Below are positions 7,349 to 13,122 of a DNA stretch of 16,631 nt, piece by piece (position 1 is the stretch's first letter; every line of letters begins with the position of its first letter). A model generated the notes under the pieces. The model was not told the origin of the DNA and made no database searches. It was given only the letters and a program-made list of their open reading frames with translations. Made by a program: the position numbers and the translations under genes. The DNA lies in the NCBI GenBank assembly GCA_964373775.1, contig CAYJWA010000019.1, forward strand, positions 1 to 16,631, in the 5' to 3' direction. Source of the stretch: UBA10002 sp964373775. GTDB taxonomy: Bacteria; Patescibacteriota; Minisyncoccia; Phycocordibacterales; UBA10002.

Positions 7349-7955
7349 CGCATTAACCAAGGAGACAGGCGCCGTATTCTCACATTTCAAACAGTTCGCG
7401 CCTTTTTATCTTGTAGGCGGCAGCGCGCTTGCGTTGCAGATAGGACACCGTCTCTCCATTGACCTAGATTTTTTTTCAAAGGAGGAACTCTCGCCTGGAC
7501 TTCTTCCAAAAATCAAGCGGGTCTTTTCTGATGTTTCTGTTGAGGTGACCTTGCGTACGCCGGAACAGCTTAATCTTCTTATCAATAACATTAAGACGAC
7601 ATTCTTCTTTTATCCGTACCCAGTCATAGAACCGTTTGTTAAGTACAAAGAAGTGCCACTCGCCTCTGTCTCAGAGATTGCCGCCATGAAAGCTCTTGCG
7701 GTCGGCAAACGGCTGTCGTACAAGGATTACATAGATTGGTACTTTTTGCTTCATGATGTAAAAGTAGGGCTTGCCGAGGTTATTGCCTTGTCGGAAAAAA
7801 AGTTTGGCGGGGACTTCAATGACCGTCTTTTTCTTGAACAGCTCGCGTCACTTTCTGACATTCCCGCCGCTGATATTGTCTTTCTCCGTGACGAGGTGAG
7901 TCGGGAAACCGTGGAAGCGTTTCTCATTAAGACCGTTCGTGCGTTTGCGCTTTAA
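7338..7955 (+). CDS. AbiEii/AbiGii-type nucleotidyltransferase (toxin)
   Basis: 205 residues. Near the N-terminus FYLVGGSALALQIGHRLSID has the Gly-Gly-Ser nucleotide-binding turn (residues 27-29), followed by the metal-binding Asp42-x-Asp44 in LSIDLDFFS. This is the signature of the AbiEii/MenA-like nucleotidyltransferases. A later Lys-rich segment (AAMKALAVGKRLSYKDYIDWYFLL) is also typical. Members act as type IV-like toxins or abortive-infection proteins, and some modify tRNA 3' ends. ATG 7338 is chosen because it overlaps the antitoxin stop by 11 nt and begins just before the conserved fold; an upstream start at 7269 would add 23 residues with no family similarity. It may serve phage defence or plasmid-like stabilisation. 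Confidence 0.9.
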   Translation: MHADALTKETGAVFSHFKQFAPFYLVGGSALALQIGHRLSIDLDFFSKEELSPGLLPKIKRVFSDVSVEVTLRTPEQLNLLINNIKTTFFFYPYPVIEPFVKYKEVPLASVSEIAAMKALAVGKRLSYKDYIDWYFLLHDVKVGLAEVIALSEKKFGGDFNDRLFLEQLASLSDIPAADIVFLRDEVSRETVEAFLIKTVRAFAL

Positions 7956-7968
7956 TTTTTATAAACAT

Positions 7969-8232
7969 ATGAAGATGTTCAATTCTAAATCATTTAATGA
8001 AATGAGCCGTGGGGAGCTCATTGATATAATTCTAAATACAGGAACTCAAAAATATTTAAAAGAAGATATTACTGACGCCTCGATTGAAGAATTAAGAAAA
8101 GTTGCTTCTATAACCCATGCTGGTGAAAATGGGATGAAAGGTGTAGCAAAATTTTTCTTTTACCTCGGTCTTATTCTATTTACTATGTTTAATAAGTATT
8201 ATCAGAGCTCACTGGACGCAAGCAGTAATTGA
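7969..8232 (+). CDS. Small membrane protein, apparently frameshifted
   Basis: 87 residues from ATG 7969, 13 nt after the toxin stop. The N-terminal half is soluble and helical (SFNEMSRGELIDIILNTGTQKYLKEDITDASIEELRKVASI), and residues 61-77 form one membrane segment. The frame ends at 8230-8232, but the +1 frame is open from 8147 to a stop at 8309-8311 and encodes a second hydrophobic helix with a basic tail (TQAVIELIIAILAFAASSF then SHIRKGIKSIKE). The natural product is therefore probably a two-helix protein of about 114 residues broken by one base, or made by +1 frameshifting. No family is recognised. More A/T-rich than its neighbours, which suggests recent acquisition with the toxin-antitoxin pair. 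Confidence 0.6.
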   Translation: MKMFNSKSFNEMSRGELIDIILNTGTQKYLKEDITDASIEELRKVASITHAGENGMKGVAKFFFYLGLILFTMFNKYYQSSLDASSN

Positions 8233-8422
8233 ACTAATCATTGCAATTTTGGCATTTGCCGCAAGCTCTTTCTCGCACATTAGGAAGGGCATAAAATCAA
8301 TAAAGGAGTAGAATTAAATGCTTCACCTTCTATACATAGGATAGTCCTTGGTAAGGAATTTTTTCCGTTGGAACGACAGGAACTTCACTGCTATTTAGTG
8401 TCGGAGAAGACTTGCGTTTTTC

Positions 8423-8451
8423 TTGATTCTTTTGGGCGGCTTCGCTAGTAT
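8423..8451 (+). promoter_or_regulatory. secD promoter, leaderless
   Basis: TTGATT (8423-8428), a 17-bp spacer and TAGTAT (8446-8451). The predicted start is near 8458, directly before ATG 8459, with no Shine-Dalgarno. The position of this promoter argues against the TTG at 8423 being the gene start. Confidence 0.6.
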
Positions 8452-8458
8452 ATCCGAT

Positions 8459-9775
8459 ATGTGGAAATACCGTTTTGGGGCGTTGGTGCTGATTGCTGTA
8501 GCCGCGCTTGTCGGCTATTTTGTCTATACGACCGAACTGGGCGGCTCTTCCTACGCATTCAAACTCGGATTGGATCTCAAGAGTGGGTCGCATCTGGTCT
8601 ACAGAGCCGATACGAGCACTCTGCAATCGTCTGAAGTTTCCGGCGCCATGGCGACATTGCGCGAAGTCATTGAGCGGCGCGTGAATCTCTTTGGCGTGTC
8701 AGAGCCCATTGTGCAGGCGGAGCAGGGAGGTGTGCTCGGCGGCGGCGAGGAGCGGCTGATTGTGGAACTTCCCGGCATTACTGATGTGAAGGAAGCCATT
8801 GCCCTGATTGGGAAGACACCGCTTTTGGAATTCAAACTGATGCGCCCGGAGATGGAGAAATTGCCTGACGAAGAATTGAGAGAGAAATCGCTCGGCGAGG
8901 TCTTTGCGGCTACGGAACTCACGGGGCGATTTCTGGAGAAATCGCAACTGGTGTTTGACCAGAATACGGGCGAACCAACCGTGCTTCTCAATTTTAATAA
9001 AGAAGGGGACGCGCTTTTTGCGCAGATTACGAAAGAAAATATTGGTCGGGTACTTGCAATTTTTCTTGACGGCGCCCCCATCTCAACGCCGGTTATTCGG
9101 CAGGAGATTACTGGTGGCAAGGCGCAGATAAGCGGCGGCTTTACCCCGCAGGAGGCAAAGGAGCTCGTCCGCAATCTCAATTACGGGGCGCTTCCGGTTC
9201 CGATTGAACTCGTGTCGGTGCAGACCATTGGCGCATCTCTGGGCGATGAAGCTACGGCGGCCGGTGTCCGTGCGGGGCTGTGGTCATTTGCGGTTATCGC
9301 CGTTTTTCTCATTCTGTGGTATCGGTTGCCAGGACTCGTTGCGGTTCTCGCCCTCGCCATGTATGTAGCCCTTAACCTTGCCATTTTTAAACTTATCCCC
9401 GTAACGCTCACTGCCGCCGGCATTGCTGCATTTATCCTTTCGCTCGGCATGGCCGTGGACGCGAACATTCTTATCTTTGAGCGGATGAAAGAGGAACTGA
9501 AGCGCGGAAAAGTACTCCCCGATGCGATTCGCGAGGGCTTCGCGCGCGCCTGGACATCTATCCGCGATTCAAATACTTCCAGCATCATCACCGCGATTAT
9601 TCTCTACTACTTTGCATCAACTCCGGTGATTCAGGGCTTCGCTCTCGTCTTCTTCATCGGCGTCGTGACCAGCATGTTCACGGCGATTACGGCGTCAAGA
9701 ACTTTGCTTAAAGCGGTGGGTGCGAGTGGAGAGGGAAGATTTGTTCGGTTTTTGTTTGGGAGCGGAGTTATGTAA
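8459..9775 (+). CDS. secD: Protein translocase subunit SecD
   Basis: 438 residues. SecD works with SecF at the inner membrane to pull secreted proteins through SecYEG using the proton gradient. Visible landmarks: N-terminal membrane helix; LGLDLKSGSHLVYRAD (the conserved first periplasmic motif, normally GLDLxGGxxL); a periplasmic domain with GKTPLLEFKLM; FTPQEAKELVRNLNYGALPVPIELVSVQTIGASLG; and the six-helix RND-type region with LGMAVDANILIFERMKEEL and SIRDSNTSSIITAIILYYF. It is slightly shorter than E. coli SecD, as in Gram-positives and Patescibacteria. ATG 8459 is chosen over TTG 8423 because the latter lies in the promoter. Separated from secF by a palindromic repeat. YajC is not in the window. 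Confidence 0.97.
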   Translation: MWKYRFGALVLIAVAALVGYFVYTTELGGSSYAFKLGLDLKSGSHLVYRADTSTLQSSEVSGAMATLREVIERRVNLFGVSEPIVQAEQGGVLGGGEERLIVELPGITDVKEAIALIGKTPLLEFKLMRPEMEKLPDEELREKSLGEVFAATELTGRFLEKSQLVFDQNTGEPTVLLNFNKEGDALFAQITKENIGRVLAIFLDGAPISTPVIRQEITGGKAQISGGFTPQEAKELVRNLNYGALPVPIELVSVQTIGASLGDEATAAGVRAGLWSFAVIAVFLILWYRLPGLVAVLALAMYVALNLAIFKLIPVTLTAAGIAAFILSLGMAVDANILIFERMKEELKRGKVLPDAIREGFARAWTSIRDSNTSSIITAIILYYFASTPVIQGFALVFFIGVVTSMFTAITASRTLLKAVGASGEGRFVRFLFGSGVM

Positions 9776-9778
9776 TTA

Positions 9779-9900
9779 AACTAATTATTCTAATTAACCT
9801 AATTGACCTAAGGAATGTCCAGGTGCTAAATCCTAATTGGAAATTCGGTATTGGGATTTCCTTAGAATAATTAGAAATTAGAGCAATTAGAATAATTCAC
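9779..9900. repeat. AT-rich hairpin element between secD and secF
   Basis: The left arm (CTAATTATTCTAATTA, CCTAATT, CCTAAGGAA) and right arm (TTTCCTTAG, AATTAG, AATTAGAATAATT) are reverse complements, enclosing a core with GGAAATTCGGTATTGGGATTT. It belongs to the same TTAGAAATTAG family as the spacer and 16S-intron copies. It interrupts an otherwise usual secDF operon and may supply the AT-rich -10 (TAGAAT, 9888-9893) for secF. Confidence 0.65.
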
Positions 9901-9904
9901 TACA

Positions 9905-10816
9905 ATGTTCATCGTCATTCACCGAAAATTTTTCTACATCCTCTCCGGCCTCATTATCGCGGCTTCTATTGCCGCGCTCGTCATCTGGGGCCTTCAGCCC
10001 GGTATTGATTTCAAAGGCGGGTCGCTTTTGGAGGTAACCTATCCGGACGGTCGGCCTGAAAAGGTAGAGTTGGAAGAAGTTCTCCAGTCACTTGAGGTGG
10101 GCGCTTCTGTGAGACCAACTGGAGAGCAGGGCTATATCATCCGGATGAAGGATTTGACCGAGGTGGAACAGGGGGCGGTACGGGAAGCCGTGTCCTTCAA
10201 GGGCGCGAAGAAGGTAATTGAGGAACGATTTGACACCATTGGTCCACTCCTCGGCAGGGAAGCCGTGGGGAAGTCGTTTGTGGCAATCGCGTTTGTCATT
10301 CTTTGCATTGTACTCTTTATCACCTTTGCTTTCCGAAAGGTCTCTGAGCCGGTTGCTTCGTGGAAGTACGGCATCATTACCATTGTCGCGCTTATCCATG
10401 ATGTGCTCGTTCCGACTGGAGTTTTTGCGATTCTCGGACATTTCGCCGGCTATGAAGTAGATACGCTCTTCGTTACCGCGCTTCTTGTGGTGCTCGGATT
10501 TTCGGTGCACGATACGATTGTCGTCTTCGACCGCGTGCGCGAGAACCTGCGCGTCTCGCGCGAAGCGCGCGACCGAAAGGACTTCGCGACCATTGTTGGG
10601 GAAAGTATCCAGCAGACATTCGTGCGCTCCATCAACACCTCGCTCACCACCGTGCTCGCGCTCCTCGTGCTCTACTTCATCGGTCCCGACATCACCAAAC
10701 ACTTCTCCCTCGCGCTCCTCATCGGCATCATCGCCGGAACTTACTCGTCTATCTTCATCGGCAGCCCGCTCTTGGTGACGGTGGAAAAGTGGCAGAAGAA
10801 AAAGCGAGGTGTATAG
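9905..10816 (+). CDS. secF: Protein translocase subunit SecF
   Basis: 303 residues. Partner of SecD in the proton-driven Sec accessory complex. Landmarks: one N-terminal helix, then GLQPGIDFKGGSLLEV (the FxGG motif), a short periplasmic domain, and the C-terminal five-helix region with LIHDVLVPTG, LGFSVHDTIVVFDRVRENL and SINTSLTTVLALLVLYFIGP. Length is usual. ATG start with no Shine-Dalgarno. A TAGAAT box 11 nt before the ATG is consistent with a short-leader message separate from secD. Confidence 0.97.
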   Translation: MFIVIHRKFFYILSGLIIAASIAALVIWGLQPGIDFKGGSLLEVTYPDGRPEKVELEEVLQSLEVGASVRPTGEQGYIIRMKDLTEVEQGAVREAVSFKGAKKVIEERFDTIGPLLGREAVGKSFVAIAFVILCIVLFITFAFRKVSEPVASWKYGIITIVALIHDVLVPTGVFAILGHFAGYEVDTLFVTALLVVLGFSVHDTIVVFDRVRENLRVSREARDRKDFATIVGESIQQTFVRSINTSLTTVLALLVLYFIGPDITKHFSLALLIGIIAGTYSSIFIGSPLLVTVEKWQKKKRGV

Positions 10817-10823
10817 TTGGGAA

Positions 10824-11000
10824 ATGCTCAAGCGTTATTGTGATTTGTGTAAGAAAGCATTGCAGGCGGCATATTTCTCCGTTACTTTTCATAATGCAAA
10901 GCCGTTTGAGTACACAAACATAGATGTATGTGCAGGTTGTTTTAAGAAAGTTCCCGCATTGTTCGTTACTTCTAAAAAAGCAAAGTCCTCAAGAAGATAA
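10824..11000 (+). CDS. Small zinc-ribbon protein
   Basis: 58 residues with two CxxC knuckles, Cys6-x2-Cys9 (YCDLCKK) and Cys36-x2-Cys39 (VCAGCFKK), spaced as in a one-metal zinc ribbon, and a Lys/Arg-rich C-terminus. It may bind nucleic acid or another protein; no specific family is recognised. It starts 7 nt after the secF stop, so it is probably the last gene of the secF transcript. A GTG at 10809 overlapping secF would add five residues; ATG 10824 is preferred. Confidence 0.7.
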   Translation: MLKRYCDLCKKALQAAYFSVTFHNAKPFEYTNIDVCAGCFKKVPALFVTSKKAKSSRR

Positions 11001-11004
11001 TCTT

Positions 11005-11032
11005 TTGTTTGAGTTAAAAGCACGAATATGCT
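11005..11032 (+). promoter_or_regulatory. Possible promoter of the DUF4258/DUF2283 pair
   Basis: TTGTTT (11005-11010), a 16-bp spacer and TATGCT (11027-11032), very close to ATG 11036. The spacing would place the start at or just inside the ATG, so another -10 such as one near 11020 is possible. Confidence 0.3.
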
Positions 11033-11035
11033 AGT

Positions 11036-11263
11036 ATGAAACTGAGTTTCTCCATTCATTTCCAACAGGCGATTTTTGAGAGAGATATCAATATTGACCA
11101 CTTGAAAAAGGTCATTCGGGAGCCGGATTCTTCGCATTCAACATTCGGAGAGAGGACGGTTTCTCGGAAGATGGTTGATGGGAGGTTGCTGGAAGTAGTA
11201 TATGTGCGTGGAAGTAAGAATGAATATAGAATTATAACCGCTTATTATATTCTCAGTGAATGA
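11036..11263 (+). CDS. DUF4258-like protein, possible RelE-type toxin
   Basis: 75 residues. The pattern of an early helix, HFQQAIFERDINIDHLKKVIREPDSS, then beta strands GRLLEVVYVRGSKNEYRIITAYYI, matches DUF4258 proteins (HAxxRxxxRxIxxxxVxxVLxxPD ... ITAY). This small fold is related to RelE/BrnT-like mRNA-interfering toxins. The next gene (DUF2283) starts 1 nt after its stop. A toxin role is inferred from fold and pairing and is not shown by the sequence; the catalytic residues of the family are not well defined. Confidence 0.78.
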   Translation: MKLSFSIHFQQAIFERDINIDHLKKVIREPDSSHSTFGERTVSRKMVDGRLLEVVYVRGSKNEYRIITAYYILSE

Positions 11264-11264
11264 C

Positions 11265-11510
11265 ATGAAAGTACGCTATGACAAAACTGCTGACGCAATG
11301 TATATTCGTCTGCGTGCAGGAAAAATCAAAGGAACGGTCAAGGTAAACGACCGGCTTATGATTGATGTTGACACGAAGGGCAATACTGTTGGTGTTGAAC
11401 TTCTTGATGCATCGCTACAACTTACCGCAAAAGGAGTTCGCGGACTTGAGCACGATGTCGCTCTGGGCATTCCGGTGGAGATTATTTCAAAAACGCCTGT
11501 TTCCGCGTAA
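11265..11510 (+). CDS. DUF2283 protein, possible antitoxin
   Basis: 81 residues. MKVRYDKTADAMYIRLRAGKI ... VNDRLMIDVDTKGNTVGVELLDAS is a clear DUF2283 pattern (MKxxYDxxxDxLYIxL ... DxxGxxVGIEILDAS). Members are small all-beta proteins often encoded next to DUF4258 genes, consistent with a toxin-antitoxin unit. The ATG lies 1 nt after the DUF4258 stop, so translation is probably coupled; a GTG nine bases upstream is less likely. Confidence 0.9.
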   Translation: MKVRYDKTADAMYIRLRAGKIKGTVKVNDRLMIDVDTKGNTVGVELLDASLQLTAKGVRGLEHDVALGIPVEIISKTPVSA

Positions 11511-11545
11511 CCCCTAAGTGCCATACGCAAGCATTAGAGATACAT

Positions 11546-11950
11546 ATGAGTTTTGAACAGCCACAATTTGATAATCCGGTGCCGGAAAGAAAGAAAAGTA
11601 CACTGAAACAGAAAGTGCAGAAAGCCGTTGCATTCGGAGCAATAGCCGCCGCGGCAATCGGTGGGGAAGCGTGTGCTCCCAAAAAGGGGGATGGGCGTTC
11701 ATCAGGCGCTGGCGGGGAAAGTTCATCGCACACCGTTTCATCGGAGAAATTTACCGGCTACGGCATTAGTACGGAAACGAAAGACGGTCAGATAGTCAAA
11801 ACGCAGTTTGGCGAAGAAGAAGGTGGAAAGAAGACATTTAGCGGTTATGGAATCAAGACAGAAACTGAAGACGGTGAAATTATCAAAAGTTCTTACGGCG
11901 AAAAGAAGGACGGGAAAAAGAAATTTAAGGGGTACGGTATTGAGCGCTAA
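11546..11950 (+). CDS. Exported repeat protein with GYGI tandem repeats, possible lipoprotein
   Basis: 134 residues. A charged N-terminus (1-26) is followed by a hydrophobic stretch, AVAFGAIAAAAIGG (27-40), and Cys43. The cysteine has no canonical lipobox (G-E-A-C), so it may be an anchored or secreted protein rather than a classical lipoprotein. A Ser/Gly linker (48-66) leads into 29-residue tandem repeats with GYGI at 71, 100 and 129: FxGYGI-x-TETxDGxI-x-K-x-x-x-G-E-x-x-x-G-K-K. Two repeats are complete and the third is cut after GYGIER. No family is recognised. It follows the DUF2283 gene by 35 nt and precedes a strong promoter. The repeats may bind a surface ligand, but this is speculation. 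Confidence 0.78.
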   Translation: MSFEQPQFDNPVPERKKSTLKQKVQKAVAFGAIAAAAIGGEACAPKKGDGRSSGAGGESSSHTVSSEKFTGYGISTETKDGQIVKTQFGEEEGGKKTFSGYGIKTETEDGEIIKSSYGEKKDGKKKFKGYGIER

Positions 11951-11957
11951 TTTTAAC

Positions 11958-11986
11958 TTGACAGCTTTTAAGGTCGGGCTTACTAT
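11958..11986 (+). promoter_or_regulatory. Strong promoter of attenuated unit 1
   Basis: Perfect TTGACA (11958-11963), a 17-bp spacer and TACTAT (11981-11986). The predicted start is about 11993, only three bases before the leader-peptide ATG. This is among the best sigma70-type matches in the window. Confidence 0.82.
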
Positions 11987-11995
11987 ATAAACATT

Positions 11996-12118
11996 ATGCA
12001 GTCGAGCAAACAGAACCTTCCCGCCTTCGCCAAGGCTTCGGCGGGCAAGCTAGGTCTAGCGCTAGCCACAAAAAACGGTGGAGCGTTTGCTCGTGCTTAT
12101 TCTATCGTCAAGGATTAG
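11996..12118 (+). CDS. Leader peptide 1 (Leu-CTA/Ala-rich), attenuation control ORF
   Basis: A 40-residue ORF beginning right at the predicted transcript start. Its sequence falls in three parts: MQSSKQN; a ten-residue block PAFAKASAGK encoded by a GC-rich palindrome; and LGLALATKNGGAFARAYS ending in IVKD and TAG. It has nine Ala and four Leu; Leu 19, 21 and 23 are all the CTA codon. The final part aligns with leader peptide 2: both have GG (28-29 here, 18-19 there) and end in VKD-stop, and the CTA codons occupy the same distance before GG as the Ile codons do there. I infer a leucine-responsive (or Ala-responsive) leader. It could instead be an ordinary small peptide. Confidence 0.62.
   Translation: MQSSKQNLPAFAKASAGKLGLALATKNGGAFARAYSIVKD
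12018..12048. repeat. GC-rich palindrome inserted in frame in leader ORF 1
   Basis: CCCGCC (12020-12025) and GGCGGG (12040-12045) flank TTCGCCAAGGCTTC. This is a variant of the CCCGCCGAAGC...GCTTCGGCG repeat at 906 and 12699. It adds about ten codons (PAFAKASAGK) without changing frame; without it leader 1 would be about the length of leader 2. Confidence 0.65.
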
Positions 12119-12188
12119 GGATAAAAGATTAAAGATATTCGTAAGTACGCGCCAGTTCTCCACCGCAGGGGACCTGGGCTTTTTGTTT
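12076..12188 (+). terminator. Attenuator 1: terminator with competing antiterminator
   Basis: The terminator stem pairs 12151-12161 (GCCAGTTCTCC) with 12168-12179 (GGGGACCTGGGC), one mismatch and one bulge, followed by TTTTT (12180-12184) and another T-run. Inside the leader ORF, CGGTGGAG (12076-12083) is perfectly complementary to CTCCACCG (12158-12165), which covers part of the terminator's 5' arm and loop, so the two folds exclude each other. The segment around and after the leader stop (12110-12144) is nearly identical to that of attenuator 2. Confidence 0.72.
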
Positions 12189-12238
12189 TCGGGAGGAAAT
12201 GAAAAGATAAACCCAATGCGGATGAAGGAGTTCTTTCT

Positions 12239-12424
12239 GTGAAAAGACCTCAAAGTCAAACGGAGTCTGGTCTGCCCAACCCAGAGCGAAAAACACGCAT
12301 CAAACCGTCACATCCCGTCAGCCCACACGAAGACCCCCGACTACCCAAAAAGGAGTGGCGGGAGTTGCGGGGTAAGTTTGGGATGTTGGATCAGGAACGA
12401 TACCGTGAAATGCGAGTGCCGTGA
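12239..12424 (+). CDS. Small basic protein of unknown function under attenuator 1
   Basis: 61 residues, rich in Pro, Arg, Lys and Glu (MKRPQSQTESGLPNPERK ... LPKKEWRELRGKFGMLDQER). No membrane segment or Cys. The GTG start is supported by AAGGAG (12225-12230) with 8-nt spacing. An in-frame stop at 12200 and the lack of any ATG between exclude a longer form. An eight-codon ORF (12216-12242) ends in a TGA overlapping the GTG (GTGA), so translation may be coupled. It lies between attenuator 1 and the terminator at 12519, which makes it the only candidate product of that unit. No family is recognised; it could be a remnant. Confidence 0.5.
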   Translation: MKRPQSQTESGLPNPERKTRIKPSHPVSPHEDPRLPKKEWRELRGKFGMLDQERYREMRVP

Positions 12425-12518
12425 TAGGCGCAAGGTTGCCCCGAGGAACAGGAACATCGAGCTGTTCTTCAGCTTGTCTCCACTCTCGCGTTTTGCCGCT
12501 GGTTTACTCCGACGGCCC

Positions 12519-12565
12519 GCCCGTACCGAACTGCCATCACCTGGTACATTCGGACGGGCTTTTTC
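12519..12565 (+). terminator. Intrinsic terminator of unit 1
   Basis: GCCCG-ta-CCGAA (12519-12530) pairs with TTCGG-a-CGGGC (12549-12559), followed by TTTTTC. An 18-nt loop lies between. It ends the transcript carrying the 61-residue protein. The stretch 12425-12518 has only a small GAACAG/CTGTTC hairpin. Confidence 0.8.
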
Positions 12566-12630
12566 TTTTCAAAGCTATTCTGATATTCTCAAGAACATCA
12601 GCATAACCGGTGTAGAAATCAGAGCTTGAT

Positions 12631-12810
12631 GTAACTGTCCACACCCGCCAAGAAACGGCTTTAGTTCCTCCTTTTCTAAAGGAGGTGGCCGAGTCATCCC
12701 TGCCCGCCGAAGCCGCTTCGGCGCAGGCGGGGAGGCCGGAGGATTTACAAATCCTTCGGCCTACGGCCACTCCCTTTAGGAAAGGGAGGATAAGAAGGGT
12801 GGACAGTTAC
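12631..12810. mobile_element. MITE-like palindromic element with 12-bp terminal inverted repeats
   Basis: Perfect terminal repeats GTAACTGTCCAC (12631-12642) and GTGGACAGTTAC (12799-12810). GCTTGA occurs one base outside each end (12624-12629 and 12812-12817), as a 6-bp target duplication would. Inside, CCTCCTTTTCTAAAGGAGG-tggccg is mirrored by cggcca-CTCCCTTTAGGAAAGGGAG, and the centre holds the CCTGCCCGCCGAAGC palindrome (12699-12732). No coding capacity, so it would need a transposase from elsewhere. Confidence 0.72.
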
Positions 12811-12813
12811 CGC

Positions 12814-12841
12814 TTGACATGTAGACAGGGACGAATAGGAT
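12814..12841 (+). promoter_or_regulatory. Promoter of attenuated unit 2
   Basis: TTGACA (12814-12819), a 16-bp spacer and TAGGAT (12836-12841). The start is predicted near 12848, seven bases before the leader ATG. The -35 overlaps the right GCTTGA flank of the MITE-like element. Confidence 0.72.
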
Positions 12842-12854
12842 AGTACCTATCAAC

Positions 12855-12941
12855 ATGACACGAAGCGCGATTATTATTGCCATTAGCATTATTACCTCCC
12901 CTATCGGTGGAGAACTCATTTGTGCTTGTGTAAAGGATTAA
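12855..12941 (+). CDS. Leader peptide 2 (isoleucine-rich), attenuation control ORF
   Basis: 28 residues: MTRSA, then IIIAISII (codons 6-13, six ATT isoleucine codons in eight), TSPIGGELICAC, VKD and TAA. Eight of 28 residues are Ile. The Ile run ends about 16 nt before the antiterminator strand, which starts at the GGT-GGA codons, the spacing needed for a stalled ribosome to leave that strand free. The C-terminal pattern GG...VKD-stop matches leader 1. The downstream gene encodes an Ile/Leu-sensing type of domain, which agrees with isoleucine control. An alternative is a small hydrophobic peptide, but the overlapping RNA folds favour a leader. Confidence 0.78.
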   Translation: MTRSAIIIAISIITSPIGGELICACVKD

Positions 12942-13009
12942 GGATAAAAGATGAAGGATTTCGTAAGCAGAAGTGAGCTCTTCGCCCCGAAGCGCTCACT
13001 TTTCGTTTT
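12909..13009 (+). terminator. Attenuator 2: isoleucine-type terminator/antiterminator switch
   Basis: Terminator: GTGAGC (12973-12978) with GCTCAC (12994-12999) and inner CTTCG/CGAAG, then TTTTCGTTTT. Antiterminator: GGAGAACTCATTT (12909-12921, inside the leader ORF) pairs over 13 positions, with one mismatch, with AAGTGAGCTCTTC (12971-12983), which is the terminator's 5' arm. The two are mutually exclusive. A ribosome stalled at the Ile codons frees 12909-12921 and allows read-through; one that reaches the stop covers it and lets the terminator form. Confidence 0.83.
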
Positions 13010-13122
13010 GGATGCTCCGAGTGGAGATGATTCAAGAGCGAGATGAGCGGAGGGCTAATCCGTTTTAGCGGACGCCCATCCCGATAGTCGGGATGAGGGG
13101 ACGAGAAGAGAGGAGATCTTTG

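Noticed and set aside
12378..12629. Open frames crossing the unit 1 terminator
   Set aside because: They run through a clear intrinsic terminator and have no start signal or protein-like composition.
13077..13095. CATCCCGA-tag-TCGGGATG hairpin as a terminator before the LeuA-domain gene
   Set aside because: No T-run follows. It lies between the attenuator and the Shine-Dalgarno site and is more likely another small palindrome.
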